Source of the DNA: Mycobacterium sp. JS623
GTDB lineage: Bacteria > Actinomycetota > Actinomycetes > Mycobacteriales > Mycobacteriaceae
Direction of reading: 5' to 3'
Length of the DNA: 64,000 nucleotides
NCBI RefSeq assembly: GCF_000328565.1
Contig: NC_019966.1
Span: forward strand, 5,518,001 to 5,582,000
Below the pieces are notes generated by a model. The model saw only the letters and a program-made list of their open reading frames with translations. It did not search any database and had not been told where the DNA came from. The stretch's first letter is position 1; the number at the start of each line of letters is the position of its first letter. Position numbers and translations under genes: made by a program. Shown piece by piece: positions 52,741 to 62,184 of the stretch.

Positions 52741-53517
52741 TCAGCCGAAACGGCCGGAGATGTAGTCCTCGGTGGCTTTCTCGTTCGGGTTGGAGAAGAT
52801 CTTCTCGGTGTCGTCGATCTCGATCAGGCGGCCCGGCTTACCCGTCGCCTCCAGGTTGAAGAACGCGGTCTGGTCGCTGACGCGGGCGGCCTGCTGCATG
52901 TTGTGCGTGACGATCACGATCGTGAAGTCCTGCTTGAGCTCTGCGATCAGATCCTCGATGGCCAGCGTCGAGATCGGGTCGAGTGCCGAGCACGGCTCGT
53001 CCATCAGCAACACATCAGGCTGGACAGCGATCGCGCGGGCGATGCAGAGCCGCTGCTGCTGGCCACCTGACAGTCCGCCGCCGGGCCTGTCCAGACGGTC
53101 CTTGACCTCGGTCCACAGGTTGGCGCCCTTGAGCGAACGCTCACACACGTCGTCCAGCGTCTTCCTGCTGCGCACGCCCTGCAGCTTGAGCCCGGCGACC
53201 ACGTTGTCGCGAATTGACATGGTGGGGAACGGGTTTGGCCGCTGAAACACCATCCCGATGGTCTTGCGGACACCGACCGGATCGACGCCCGCGCCGTAGA
53301 TGTCCTCGCCGTCGAGCAGCACCGAACCCTCGACGCGGGCACCGGGGATCACCTCGTGCATGCGGTTCAGCGTCCGCAGCACCGTCGACTTGCCACAGCC
53401 CGACGGCCCGATGAACGCCGTTACACTCCGGGGCTGAACGGACAGTGCGACATCCGCGACGGCGTGGAAGGAGCCGTAGTAGATGTTGACGTCCTTGAGG
53501 TCCAACCGCTTGGCCAC
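52741..53517 (-). CDS. pstB: phosphate ABC transporter ATP-binding protein PstB
   Basis: 258 residues. Walker [10 protein letters not shown] (residues 33-41), signature LSGGQQQR, Walker [14 protein letters not shown] and the switch His in VTHNMQQA. It powers high-affinity phosphate import with PstC/PstA. It is the last gene of the pstSCAB operon; in M. tuberculosis phoT (Rv0820) holds this position. Confidence 0.94.
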   Translation of the reverse strand: MAKRLDLKDVNIYYGSFHAVADVALSVQPRSVTAFIGPSGCGKSTVLRTLNRMHEVIPGARVEGSVLLDGEDIYGAGVDPVGVRKTIGMVFQRPNPFPTMSIRDNVVAGLKLQGVRSRKTLDDVCERSLKGANLWTEVKDRLDRPGGGLSGGQQQRLCIARAIAVQPDVLLMDEPCSALDPISTLAIEDLIAELKQDFTIVIVTHNMQQAARVSDQTAFFNLEATGKPGRLIEIDDTEKIFSNPNEKATEDYISGRFG

Positions 53518-53527
53518 TTGGGACCTC

Positions 53528-54442
53528 CTAAACCTTCTTGGGGGCGAAGATCTTCGCGATGAACCGCGCCCCGATATTGAGTATGGCGATCAACAGGATC
53601 AATGTCAGCGCCGCGCCCCAGAGCCGGTCCGTCGGAACCGGGTTGGCGCCTGCGCCTGCCGAAATCTGGTCGTACATCATGCCGGGCAGCGATCCCATGA
53701 AACCGTTGAACATGTCGAAGTTCATCGCCTGCGCGTAGCCAACCAGGATCAGCAGCGGTGCGGTCTCACCCATCACCCGGGCCAACGCCAGCATGATGCC
53801 GGTGACGATGCCCGACAACGCCGTCGGGATGACGATGCGCATGATGGTCTTCCACTTCGGCACGCCGAGTGCGTAACTGGCCTCACGAAGATCCATCGGA
53901 ACGATGCGTAGCATCTCCTCGGTGGCACGCACGATGACCGGAATCATCAACAGCACCAATGCAAGTGACACCGCAAAGCCGGAGCGCTGGAATCCCAGCG
54001 TGGCCACCCACAGCGCGTAGATGAACAACGCGGCCACGATCGACGGCACACCGGTCAGGATGTCGACCATGAAGGTGGTGAGCTTGCCCAGTCGCGTGCC
54101 GCCGCCGTACTCGACGAGATAGACGGCGACGAAGATGCCGATCGGAATCGAGATGATCGCACACACGACGCCCTGGAGCAGAGTGCCGATGATCGCGTGG
54201 TAGACGCCGCCGCCGGCCTCGAAGGCCGTCATGCCCGCCTGCGAGTTGGTGAACCAGACGGGCGAGGTAAGCGCCTTGATCCCCTTGGTGATAGTCGAGT
54301 ACAGCACCCACAGCAGCGGCACCAGCGCGATGAACAATGACGCCGTAACCATCACGGTCGCAACGTTGTTGGTCACCTTGCGGCGCAGGCTCACGCCCTG
54401 GAACGTGGTGGCCTTGACCGGGCGGTCCAGCGTGGAGGTCAC
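53528..54442 (-). CDS. pstA: phosphate ABC transporter permease PstA
   Basis: 304 residues with about six membrane segments and the binding-protein-dependent permease motif [36 protein letters not shown] is typical of PstA. It overlaps pstC by 4 bases and precedes pstB by 10 bases. It forms the membrane channel with PstC. Confidence 0.92.
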   Translation of the reverse strand: MTSTLDRPVKATTFQGVSLRRKVTNNVATVMVTASLFIALVPLLWVLYSTITKGIKALTSPVWFTNSQAGMTAFEAGGGVYHAIIGTLLQGVVCAIISIPIGIFVAVYLVEYGGGTRLGKLTTFMVDILTGVPSIVAALFIYALWVATLGFQRSGFAVSLALVLLMIPVIVRATEEMLRIVPMDLREASYALGVPKWKTIMRIVIPTALSGIVTGIMLALARVMGETAPLLILVGYAQAMNFDMFNGFMGSLPGMMYDQISAGAGANPVPTDRLWGAALTLILLIAILNIGARFIAKIFAPKKV

Positions 54443-55482
54443 TTTGCCCCCCTTCCGGCGACCGCGGCGCGGGCCAGCGAGTTCACCACGAACGTCAGGA
54501 TGAACAGCACCAGACCGGCGGCAATGTATGCGCCCGCCTTGTACTGATCGTTGAATTCGCTTGCGGTGGCGGCGATTTTGCTCGCAAACGTGTAGCCGCC
54601 GTCAAATAGCGTCCAACTGAACGCCTTCTGTGTGCCGCGCAGGATGATCAGCAACGCGATCGTCTCACCCAACGCGCGGCCGAGGCCCAGCATCGCACCG
54701 CTGATGTAACCCGAAAGGCCGAATGGCAGCACCGTGGTGCGGACCACCTCCCACCGGGTCGCACCCAACGCCAGCGCGGCCTCGATCTGGCCGCGGGGGG
54801 TCTGGATGAACACCTCGCGCGTCACCGCGGTAATGATCGGCAGGATCATCACGGCAAGCACGATGCCCGCCGTAAAGATCGTTCCGCCGCCCGCCACCGA
54901 CGCGTTGCCCGTCTTGAACAAAAACAGCCAGTCGAGATTCTTGTTGAGCCACAACGCAAACGGCTTGAGCACCGGGGCCAGCACGTAGAGGCCCCACACG
55001 CCGTAGACGATCGAGGGCACCGCTGCAAGCAGGTCGACCATGTAGGCCAACGGACCCGAGAGTCGCCGCGGCGAGTAATGCGTCAGGAATATCGCGATGC
55101 CCAGCGCCACTGGCATGGCGAGGAGTAACGCGAAAAGGGATACGAAGACCGTCACCTGCAGCAGGTCGAGGATGCCGAAGTGCATCGCCGACGTGTCCGT
55201 GGTGACCCAGTTTCCGCCGTAGAGGAAGAAGTTTTCTTTGTTGCGAGCCAGCGCGGGTACCGCGCGCCACAGCAGGAAAACCCCGATCGCCGCGATGATG
55301 ACGACGATCAGGATTCCTGAGCCCTCCGCGAGGCCTCGGAAAATCCGGTCTCCCAACCGGACCTTCCCGCCCTTGGAAGGGTCGGTGGAGATAGGTTCCG
55401 GCTCGGGGAAGGGTGAAGCAATAACTTCACCCGACCCCGCGTCGGCTGGGTTAGGCGTTGTCACATCGAGCCTATCGGTCAT
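54439..55482 (-). CDS. pstC: phosphate ABC transporter permease PstC
   Basis: 347 residues. A cytoplasmic Asp/Pro-rich start is followed by about six membrane segments. It has the permease motif AALALGATRWEVVRTTVLPF and DLLAAVPSIVYGVWGLYVLA. A larger periplasmic loop is present as in mycobacterial PstC proteins. It partners PstA; 48 bases separate it from pstS. Confidence 0.92.
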   Translation of the reverse strand: MTDRLDVTTPNPADAGSGEVIASPFPEPEPISTDPSKGGKVRLGDRIFRGLAEGSGILIVVIIAAIGVFLLWRAVPALARNKENFFLYGGNWVTTDTSAMHFGILDLLQVTVFVSLFALLLAMPVALGIAIFLTHYSPRRLSGPLAYMVDLLAAVPSIVYGVWGLYVLAPVLKPFALWLNKNLDWLFLFKTGNASVAGGGTIFTAGIVLAVMILPIITAVTREVFIQTPRGQIEAALALGATRWEVVRTTVLPFGLSGYISGAMLGLGRALGETIALLIILRGTQKAFSWTLFDGGYTFASKIAATASEFNDQYKAGAYIAAGLVLFILTFVVNSLARAAVAGRGAK

Positions 55483-55530
55483 CGGTCCCGGAACCCATCC
55501 TCACCGCAATCGTGCTGTCACGCAGGGCAA

Positions 55531-56697
55531 CTATGCAATTGCGTCGACGGACTTGAGGAGACGCTCCTTGAACGAGTCCGGCAGCGGCACGTAGCCGGCG
55601 GCCGACAGGTTGGCCTGTCCCTGGTTGGCGGAGACCGTCAGGAACGACTTCACCGCGGCGGCAGTGTCGGCGTCGTAGCCCTTGCTGCACACGATCTCGT
55701 AGGTCGCGAGCATCAGCGGGTAGGAGCCCGGTTCCTTACTGGCATACAGCGCGTTCAGGTCCAGCGTCAGATCGTTGCCGTCGCCCTTGACCTTCGCCGC
55801 TGCCACGGCGGCCTTGGTCGAGTCGTCAGTCAGAGCTACCGCACCGGCCCCACTGTCGATCTCCGCGTTCTTCAGACCGGCAGCCGCGGCCGGGCTCTTC
55901 TCGACGTAGCCGATCGAGCCGGGCGTCGCCTGGATGGCCTGCACCACGCCGGACGACTTCTGCGCGCCCTCGCCGGCGCCACCCTGGAACTCCTTGCCGG
56001 CACCCTTGGTCCACGACTGCGGAGCCGCGGCGGCCAGGTACTTCTGGAAGTTGTCGGTGGTGCCCGAGGAGTCCGAGCGGTAGACCGGCTTGATGTCCGA
56101 GTCCGGCAGGTTGGTGCCGCTGTTCAGCGCAGCGATGGCCGGGTCGTTCCACTTGGTGATCTGGCCCTGGAAGATCTTCGCCAGCACATCCGCGTTCACG
56201 ACCAGTTTGTCGACGCCGTCGATGTTGTAAGCCAGCGCGACGGGGCCGAAGACCAGCGGCAGGTTCCACGCCGGGTTGCCACCGCAACGGTCGGCAGCCT
56301 TCTTCACCTGATCGTCCTTGAGCGCCGAGTCGGAGCCGGCGAAGTCGACCTGCTTGGCGATGAACTGGTCAACGCCCGCGCCCGAGCCCGTCGGGTTGTA
56401 CGCAAGGGTCTTGCCTGAGCAGACCTGGCCCCACACCTTGTTCAACTCCGCGATCGCGTTCTGCTGAGCCGTCGAGCCCTCGGCGGTGACAGAGTTCTTG
56501 CCGCCGCAATCAGCCTTGGCGGCCGCGGTGCCCGCGCCGCTGGTGGCCGAGCCGGACGCGCTAGTGCCCCCACCCGAGGCGTTGTTGTCGCTACCACATG
56601 CGGTCAGCGTCAGCGCGGCGATCGCCGTCGCAGCCGCGGCCATTTGAAGCGGCGTGCCTACACTCTTGCCAATGCTGTTGAGCTTCACTGATCCCAC
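55531..56697 (-). CDS. pstS: phosphate-binding lipoprotein PstS
   Basis: 388 residues. Lipoprotein signal with lipobox LTAC (Cys about residue 34) after a hydrophobic stretch. The phosphate-binding fold shows TAEGSTAQQNAIAELNKVWG, NPTGSGAGVDQFIAKQVDFA, GSDSALKD and PVYRSDSSGTTDNFQKYLA, the loops that coordinate phosphate. It captures Pi outside the membrane for PstCAB. A PHO-box-like repeat lies 63-84 bases upstream of the start. Confidence 0.94.
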   Translation of the reverse strand: MGSVKLNSIGKSVGTPLQMAAAATAIAALTLTACGSDNNASGGGTSASGSATSGAGTAAAKADCGGKNSVTAEGSTAQQNAIAELNKVWGQVCSGKTLAYNPTGSGAGVDQFIAKQVDFAGSDSALKDDQVKKAADRCGGNPAWNLPLVFGPVALAYNIDGVDKLVVNADVLAKIFQGQITKWNDPAIAALNSGTNLPDSDIKPVYRSDSSGTTDNFQKYLAAAAPQSWTKGAGKEFQGGAGEGAQKSSGVVQAIQATPGSIGYVEKSPAAAAGLKNAEIDSGAGAVALTDDSTKAAVAAAKVKGDGNDLTLDLNALYASKEPGSYPLMLATYEIVCSKGYDADTAAAVKSFLTVSANQGQANLSAAGYVPLPDSFKERLLKSVDAIA

Positions 56698-56759
56698 TTT
56701 CGGTTGACGGCTTTGAACTCCACGGCAACGTATGCGGCCGTGGTGGACGAATCTCAGAT

Positions 56760-56781
56760 GGAAAGTGAACGGAAGGTGAAC
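56760..56781 (-). promoter_or_regulatory. PHO-box-like 11-bp direct repeat before pstS
   Basis: On the minus strand GTTCACCTTCC and GTTCACTTTCC are adjacent 11-bp direct repeats. They match the direct-repeat unit of PhoP/RegX3-type phosphate regulators and the element in front of phoU (45616-45637). Their position fits an activator site for the pstSCAB promoter under phosphate limitation. Confidence 0.7.
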
Positions 56782-56789
56782 AGGTCCCG

Positions 56790-57770
56790 CTACTGAATCC
56801 GGGGTTCCCCAGGTAGCGAAGCTGCCGAGGGGAGTTGGACGGCGTATGCGGCGTCGACGCTGAATACGTCGAAACCCAGCCGCTCATACGTCTTGACCGC
56901 CGCGGAGTTATCTGCCTCCACGTAAAGCATCACCGTCGGTGGCGATGAGCCCCGCGGTCGAGCAGATGGCCCCGTACTTTCGGAAAGCTTGTCGGCGAGG
57001 TGGTGCAATCCGACCAACGTCAGCGTGGCACCGAGCCCGCGGCCCTGCGCGGCCGGATCGACCCCGACGATGTACACCTCACCAAGATCGGCGTTGTGCA
57101 CCTTCGTCCAGTGAAAGCCCAACAGTGCGCTGCTCTGCTCGTCGAAAGCCATGAACAGACCGGCAGGGTCGAACCACGGCTCGCCGCGACGCTCCGCGAT
57201 GTCCGCATCCGTCCAGCCGCCCTGCTCCGGATGCCATGCGAACGCGGCGTTGTTGACGCGCAGCAGTTCGGCGTCGTCGGCCGGGCCGGAGTATGTGGTG
57301 ATGCGCGCGCCGTCGACAGCGGTCACCGGCGGCAAGTCCGTCAGCGGCCGACGCATCTGGAGCAGCTTGCGCGCCACCACGAGGTCAAGTGCCTTGGCGG
57401 TCGCACGGGCGGCCTCGTGGTTGCCGTGCGCCCAGATGCGCGCGTCGTCGCCACCTTCAGACAAGCCGATGCGCGCCATAGCGGAGCCGATGCCCCGACG
57501 TCGGGCGTCCGGACGCACCACCAGCTCGGCCATCGCCGGGTCCGCGGTGAGGTTCAAATAGCCGACGGTGTCGTCACCGTCGACGGCCAGCAGATGCCGG
57601 GTGCGGTCGTGCGCGAGCTCGCGAAGCACCTGATCGCCGACGGGCGCGACGCCATCTACTTGTTCAGCCGCCGCAATCAGCTCCCGGATCCGGCGCTGAT
57701 CCTCGTCGGAAAGACCGGCGCGCCAGCCGATTTCCGGAGCCGGGGCGCCGGCGACGTCGGGGCGAGTCAC
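56790..57770 (-). CDS. mshD: mycothiol synthase MshD
   Basis: 326 residues, two GNAT acetyltransferase domains: the first with [20 protein letters not shown], the second with [20 protein letters not shown]. The end, [20 protein letters not shown], is characteristic of MshD. It acetylates Cys-GlcN-Ins with acetyl-CoA in the last step of mycothiol synthesis. It overlaps glnR by 4 bases; pstS follows downstream on the same strand. Rv0819 equivalent. Confidence 0.93.
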   Translation of the reverse strand: MTRPDVAGAPAPEIGWRAGLSDEDQRRIRELIAAAEQVDGVAPVGDQVLRELAHDRTRHLLAVDGDDTVGYLNLTADPAMAELVVRPDARRRGIGSAMARIGLSEGGDDARIWAHGNHEAARATAKALDLVVARKLLQMRRPLTDLPPVTAVDGARITTYSGPADDAELLRVNNAAFAWHPEQGGWTDADIAERRGEPWFDPAGLFMAFDEQSSALLGFHWTKVHNADLGEVYIVGVDPAAQGRGLGATLTLVGLHHLADKLSESTGPSARPRGSSPPTVMLYVEADNSAAVKTYERLGFDVFSVDAAYAVQLPSAASLPGEPRIQ

Positions 57771-58564
57771 TGACTGCGAAGCGGGTCAACCAGCGCGTCG
57801 GGCAGGCTGTCGGGCGCGTCGTAGCCGCCCGCCTCGTCGACCATGTCGTCGGAGACGTCCGCCCCTGCAGCCGGCGGCCTGCCGCGCGCGGGCCGAACCG
57901 CTTTGTAACCGACGTTGCGCACAGTGCCGATCAGGGATTCGTATTCGGTGCCCAGCTTGGCGCGCAGCCGTCGCACATGTACGTCGACCGTCCGGGTGCC
58001 GCCGAAGAAGTCATAACCCCACACCTCTTGCAGCAGCTGTGCCCGGGTGAACACCCGGCCGGCGTGCTGAGCCAGATACTTCAGCAGTTCGAATTCCTTA
58101 TAAGTGAGGTCGAGCGGACGGCCGCGCAGCCGCGCGGTGTACGTGCCCTCATCGATGACGAGCTCGCCCAGGCTGATCTTGCCGACGTTCTCCTGATTCG
58201 CCACGCCGCCGCGACGCCCAACCAGCAGCCGCAGCCGGGCGTCGATCTCGGCCGGGCCGGTGCTTGGCAGCAGGATCTCGTCGAGTCCCCATTCGACGCT
58301 GACGGCAACAAGACCGCCCTCGTTGACGACAGCTACGACGGGCACCGAAGTCCCCGTCGTGCCCAACAACCGACACAGGCCGCGGGCGGCGGCCAGATCT
58401 GTACGCGCGTCGACGATCGCCACATCCGCGGTGCCCGCCTCGAGAAGCGAGGACACCTCAGTCGGTGCTGTCCGCACATTGTGGGCCAACAGGGCCAACG
58501 ACGGCAGCACGGTTTCGGGATGGGGGTCGACGGTCAGTAGCAATAGATCCAACTGGCCCTCCAA
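57767..58564 (-). CDS. glnR: GlnR-type OmpR-family response regulator
   Basis: 265 residues. An atypical receiver-like N-terminal domain ([20 protein letters not shown]) is followed by a winged-helix DNA-binding domain ([44 protein letters not shown]). It matches actinobacterial GlnR, the global nitrogen regulator (Rv0818), which functions without a cognate kinase. It shares an operon with mshD and is divergent from lmeA. Confidence 0.9.
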   Translation of the reverse strand: MEGQLDLLLLTVDPHPETVLPSLALLAHNVRTAPTEVSSLLEAGTADVAIVDARTDLAAARGLCRLLGTTGTSVPVVAVVNEGGLVAVSVEWGLDEILLPSTGPAEIDARLRLLVGRRGGVANQENVGKISLGELVIDEGTYTARLRGRPLDLTYKEFELLKYLAQHAGRVFTRAQLLQEVWGYDFFGGTRTVDVHVRRLRAKLGTEYESLIGTVRNVGYKAVRPARGRPPAAGADVSDDMVDEAGGYDAPDSLPDALVDPLRSQ

Positions 58565-58710
58565 CAGCCATAGGGACCTCGCCCGGACAACGATGTCGGT
58601 GGTGACTTCCCAGATTCACGCCTGACATACAGCCGTTACCCGGCCGATGGTCACATAACGATAGCGCGCCACCTGCTGGTTAGCCGCGCCGAGCAGGGAG
58701 ACCCGCCGCA

Positions 58711-59526
58711 GTGGGCCAGAATGTCCGGGTGCGAAAGCTGCTGATCGGTGCCATCTCGACCGTGACCGTTGTGGTGGTCGGCGCCGTCGGAGCCGACTTC
58801 GGTGCGGCGATCTACGCCGAATACCACCTGGCCAGGAGCGTGCGCACCGCCGCAAACCTGAGCTTCGACCCGTGGGTCAGCATCCTCGGGTTTCCATTCA
58901 TCACGCAGGCCACCCGCGATCGCTACAACGAGATCGAGATCAAGGCCAGTGGCGTTGATCACCCAGTCGTCGGCAAGGTGGGGCTGGAGGCGACCCTGCA
59001 TTCGGTCGACGTCGCCGACGCGTCGTGGCTCATTCCGCCCGACGCCAAGCTGCCGGTCGGCAAGCTGGAGAGTCGCATCATCGTCGACTCGACGCACGTC
59101 GGGCGGTTCATGGGCATTCCCGACCTGCTGGTCGAGGCCCCGTCGCGGGAGACGAACGACGCGACGGGCGGCACCACCGAGTCCGGCATCTCCAGCAACC
59201 GGGGGCTGGTCTTTACCGGCACGCCGCACAAGGCGGGCTACGACAAGAAGGTCAGCATCGCCGTCGACCTGTCGATCGCCGGGCCGGACCAGACCACACT
59301 GGTGTTCACCGCGACCGGCGTGCTGACCGGTGCGGGCACCGCTGACCAGCAAATTCCGGAGGAGACGCTGCCTGCCGTTCTAAGCGCGTTCAGCACCAGC
59401 ATGCCGGGCCAGAAGCTGCCCTTCGGCGTTCGGCCCACCAGCGAGGGCGCCCGCGGTTCGGACATCATCATCGAGGGAATCACTCGGGGAGTAACCATTC
59501 CGCTCGATCGGTTCAAATTGTCATGA
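58711..59526 (+). CDS. lmeA: LmeA-like DUF2993 lipomannan elongation factor
   Basis: 271 residues from GTG 58711. An N-terminal membrane anchor (LLIGAISTVTVVVVGAVGAD) precedes the DUF2993 lipid-binding domain (ARSVRTAANLSFDPWVSILG, HPVVGKVGLEATLHSVDVAD). LmeA (Rv0817c) supports mannan elongation in lipomannan and acts in the periplasm. It overlaps the thioredoxin gene by 4 bases. Confidence 0.85.
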   Translation: MGQNVRVRKLLIGAISTVTVVVVGAVGADFGAAIYAEYHLARSVRTAANLSFDPWVSILGFPFITQATRDRYNEIEIKASGVDHPVVGKVGLEATLHSVDVADASWLIPPDAKLPVGKLESRIIVDSTHVGRFMGIPDLLVEAPSRETNDATGGTTESGISSNRGLVFTGTPHKAGYDKKVSIAVDLSIAGPDQTTLVFTATGVLTGAGTADQQIPEETLPAVLSAFSTSMPGQKLPFGVRPTSEGARGSDIIIEGITRGVTIPLDRFKLS

Positions 59527-59945
59527 GCTCGTCGGTAGTCATGGTGATCACGGTGTTGATCGCCGCGTTGGGCGTGGCCTTCGTAATAGGCCGGCTGGTG
59601 ACGCTGCGTGCGGGGATGCTGAAGGCGGCCTCTGAGGCAAGCAATGTCGACACCTCCGACCTCGGGCTTTCCGATACCGGGCCGACCATCGTGCACTTCA
59701 GCGCGGATTGGTGCGGACCGTGCGCCGCCGTGCGCCGCGTGGTGGATCAGGTGTGCGACGAGCTACCCGGCGTGGCGCACGTCGAGATCGACATGGACGC
59801 CAATCCCCAAGCGGCCCGACGGCTTTCGGTGATGTCGCTGCCGACGACGTTGATTTTCGATGCCGACGGCCGTCCGCGTTATCGCACCACTGGTGTGCCC
59901 AAGGCCGCTGACCTGCGCTCGGCCGTCGAACCGCTGTTGGCTTGA
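59523..59945 (+). CDS. membrane-anchored thioredoxin-like protein
   Basis: 140 residues. One N-terminal membrane segment (VVMVITVLIAALGVAFVIGR) precedes a thioredoxin fold with the active site ADWCGPCAAVRR and the cis-Pro segment SVMSLPTTLIFDADG. It matches Rv0816c by position. It is coupled to lmeA by an overlapping ATGA, and lies just upstream of the cysteine-responsive sulfur operon. Confidence 0.85.
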   Translation: MSSSVVMVITVLIAALGVAFVIGRLVTLRAGMLKAASEASNVDTSDLGLSDTGPTIVHFSADWCGPCAAVRRVVDQVCDELPGVAHVEIDMDANPQAARRLSVMSLPTTLIFDADGRPRYRTTGVPKAADLRSAVEPLLA

Positions 59946-59974
59946 TCACCATGTCATTGGGTAGGCTGTGGGGC

Positions 59975-60067
59975 GTGTCAACCCGCCTCGAGCCGATGCT
60001 CACCAAGCGCCGCGCAGTCGATCTGTGCCGCGTTGCGGGTTGTTGCTGTTGTTGTTGTAGCTGCTGA
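59975..60067 (+). CDS. polycysteine leaderless leader peptide (cysteine attenuator uORF)
   Basis: GTG 59975 encodes a 30-residue peptide, VSTRLEPMLTKRRAVDLCRV then AGCCCCCCSC and stop: six consecutive Cys plus two more. A -10-like TAGGCT (59962-59967) ends 7 bases before the GTG, so the mRNA should start at the GTG and be leaderless. It lies 89 bases upstream of the DUF4395-cysA2-sseC genes. Polycysteine leaderless sORFs are described in mycobacteria as cysteine-responsive attenuators. A hairpin (GAGCAG/CTGCTC, about 60100-60121) follows. Confidence 0.85.
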   Translation: MSTRLEPMLTKRRAVDLCRVAGCCCCCCSC

Positions 60068-60156
60068 GCGCGGCTGCGCGATCTAGCGCGCTCGCTCGGA
60101 GCAGCCGTTTTGGCCTGCTCATCCCCAGCCCGTCCAACGCAACAGGAGTCTGTTTC

Positions 60157-60618
60157 ATGTCGACCAACACCACGACCACCCAGGTGGATGTGCGCGGTCC
60201 GAGGTTCGCCGCATGGGTCACCACCGCAGTGCTCGTGGCGACGCTGCTGGCGGCGGCGGTCAGCCCGCTTGCCGCGGGCGTGATCCTGGGTGTCCAGGCC
60301 GTCGTTTTCGCCATCGGCGCGTGGCGCGGGCCGCGTCATCATCCCTACGGCCTGATCTTCGGCCGTCTTGTCTTGCCCCGCCTCGGACCTGTCACCGAGA
60401 AGGAACCCGTACCGCCGTTGAAGTTCGCACAGCTGGTCGGCTTCGTCTTCGCGGTCGCCGGTGTCATCGGATTCACTTCCGGCATAACGCTTCTCGGCCT
60501 GATCGCCACTGGCTTTGCGCTCGTGGCAGCCTTTCTCAACGCTGCCTTCGGCATCTGCCTTGGCTGCCAGATTTATCCGCTCGTCGCACGGCTTCGCCGG
60601 GCACCGTCCCCCGCATAA
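60157..60618 (+). CDS. DUF4395 membrane protein
   Basis: 153 residues with four hydrophobic segments (AAWVTTAVLVATLLAAAVSP onward). A conserved C-terminal FGICLGCQIYPLVARL with a CxxC pair is characteristic of DUF4395. Such proteins accompany thiosulfate sulfurtransferases; the CLGC pair may take part in sulfur or redox transfer at the membrane. A CAGGAG ribosome site lies 9 bases upstream of the ATG. It is the first structural gene of the attenuated operon. Confidence 0.82.
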   Translation: MSTNTTTTQVDVRGPRFAAWVTTAVLVATLLAAAVSPLAAGVILGVQAVVFAIGAWRGPRHHPYGLIFGRLVLPRLGPVTEKEPVPPLKFAQLVGFVFAVAGVIGFTSGITLLGLIATGFALVAAFLNAAFGICLGCQIYPLVARLRRAPSPA

Positions 60619-60653
60619 CGCTCAAACAGCAAGCAACCGAAAGGATTTCGTCC

Positions 60654-61487
60654 ATGGCACGCTCCGACGTCCTGGTCAGTACCGACTGGGCCGAGAGCAA
60701 TCTCGACGCGCCGAACACCGTCTTCGTCGAGGTTGACGAGGACACCAGCGCCTACGACGGCGGCCACATCGCCGGCGCCATCAAGCTGGACTGGAAAGAA
60801 GATCTGCAGGACCACGTCAAGCGCGACTTCGTCGACGCTCAGCAGTTCTCCAAGCTGCTGTCCGAACGCGGCATCTCCAACGACGACACCGTGATCCTCT
60901 ACGGCGGCAACAACAACTGGTTTGCGGCCTACGCGTACTGGTACTTCAAGCTGTACGGCCACGACAAGGTCAAGCTGCTCGACGGCGGCCGCAAGAAGTG
61001 GGAGCTCGATGGGCGCCCGCTGTCGGCTGATCCGGTCAAGCGGCCGCAGACCAGCTACACCGCCAAGGACCCCAACAACGCGATCCGTGCGTTCCGCGAC
61101 GAGGTCATCGCCGCGATCGGCGCCAAGAACCTGGTCGACGTGCGCTCACCCGACGAGTTCTCCGGAAAGATCCTCGCTCCCGCACACCTGCCGCAGGAAC
61201 AGAGCCAGCGCGCCGGGCATATCCCCAGCGCCATCAACGTTCCGTGGAGCAAGGCGGCCAACGAGGACGGCACGTTCAAGTCCGATGAGGACCTGGCCAA
61301 GCTGTACGCCGAGGCCGGCCTTGACGGCCAGAAGGAGACCATCGCCTACTGCCGGATCGGTGAGCGTTCGTCGCACACCTGGTTCGTGCTGCAGGAACTG
61401 TTGGGACACAAGAACGTCAAGAACTACGACGGCAGTTGGACGGAATACGGCTCCCTGGTGGGGGTCCCGATTGAGTTGGGAAGTTGA
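60654..61487 (+). CDS. cysA2: thiosulfate sulfurtransferase CysA2 (rhodanese)
   Basis: 277 residues, identical in length to mycobacterial CysA2. Two rhodanese domains: N-terminal VFVEVDEDTSAYDGGHIAGA and C-terminal NLVDVRSPDEFSGK...YCRIGERSSHTWFVL with the active-site Cys. It transfers sulfane sulfur from thiosulfate to acceptors. It follows DUF4395 by 35 bases and precedes sseC by one base, all downstream of the polycysteine leader. Confidence 0.93.
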   Translation: MARSDVLVSTDWAESNLDAPNTVFVEVDEDTSAYDGGHIAGAIKLDWKEDLQDHVKRDFVDAQQFSKLLSERGISNDDTVILYGGNNNWFAAYAYWYFKLYGHDKVKLLDGGRKKWELDGRPLSADPVKRPQTSYTAKDPNNAIRAFRDEVIAAIGAKNLVDVRSPDEFSGKILAPAHLPQEQSQRAGHIPSAINVPWSKAANEDGTFKSDEDLAKLYAEAGLDGQKETIAYCRIGERSSHTWFVLQELLGHKNVKNYDGSWTEYGSLVGVPIELGS

Positions 61488-61488
61488 T

Positions 61489-61791
61489 ATGTGCTCTGCA
61501 CCGAAACAAGGACTGACGTTGCCTGCCAGCGTCGACCTCGAGAAGGAAACGGTGATCACCGGCCGCGTCGTCGACGGGTCGGGTCAGGCGGTCGGCGGCG
61601 CGTTCGTGCGCCTGCTGGACGCCTCCGACGAGTTCACCGCCGAGGTCGTCGCGTCGGCTACCGGTGACTTCCGGTTCTTCGCCGCGCCCGGTACGTGGAC
61701 GCTGCGCGCCCTGTCCCCCGCGGGCAACGGCGACGCCAGCGTGGCGCCGTCCGGCGCGGGCATCCACGAGGTCGACGTCAAGGTCGCCTGA
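61489..61791 (+). CDS. sseC: DUF1416 sulfurtransferase-associated protein SseC
   Basis: 100 residues (MCSAPKQGLTLPASVDLEKE onward), a beta-sandwich DUF1416 protein with a carboxypeptidase-regulatory-like repeat (ITGRVVDGSGQAVGGAFVRL). It is always encoded beside CysA-type rhodaneses in mycobacteria. The single Cys at position 2 is conserved in what I recall of the family. The start lies one base after the cysA2 stop. Confidence 0.9.
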   Translation: MCSAPKQGLTLPASVDLEKETVITGRVVDGSGQAVGGAFVRLLDASDEFTAEVVASATGDFRFFAAPGTWTLRALSPAGNGDASVAPSGAGIHEVDVKVA

Positions 61792-61798
61792 GGACGAC

Positions 61799-61823
61799 GC
61801 TGCGGTCGGCCACCGGCCGCAGC
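61799..61823 (+). terminator. GC-rich hairpin terminator of the cysA2 operon
   Basis: GCTGCGGTCGG (61799-61809) pairs with CCGGCCGCAGC (61813-61823) around a CCA loop: an 11-bp stem with one G-U pair, 8 bases after the sseC stop. No U-tract follows, as is common in mycobacterial intrinsic or hairpin terminators. Confidence 0.7.
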
Positions 61824-62184
61824 TCAGCTTTCGTAGCGTACCGCTCCGAAAATTAGCTGCTTCGGTCCACCAGGTGGTTAGTTCCTGCGCTGTTGCGCGG
61901 GAACAACCACCATGAACAGGGCGGATCATGAAATTGGCACTTGGGATAATCGCGACGACGGTGTTCGCCGTCCTCGCCGCGGGGAGTTCTGCCAACGGCG
62001 ACAGCTTCAAACGCGCTGTGACAGGCATCGCTAGCCGCGGTCTCGGCGGCAGCCAGAGCTCGCCGCGACGTTCGTCACCACCGCGACCTCCTCGTTGTGC
62101 CCCGAGTTCGTGGGGCAACTCGGGTGATTCGCACGACGACGGCCGACGAGAACCGTTGGGGCCCCGGCAGCTAGACTCGCTGCC
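61824..62184 (+). other. non-coding stretch with a 17-bp hairpin (61873-61911)
   Basis: GGTGGTT-A-GTTCCTGCGC pairs with GCGCGGGAAC-AACCACC around a TGTT loop (one bulged A, one G-U pair). A competing pairing CCACC/GGTGG shares the left arm (61866-61878). Downstream, a frame from ATG 61928 opens with a signal-like MKLALGIIATTVFAVLAAGS but becomes low-complexity and collides with the next genes. I do not call it. Possibly a structured 5' UTR or a terminator. Confidence 0.45.
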
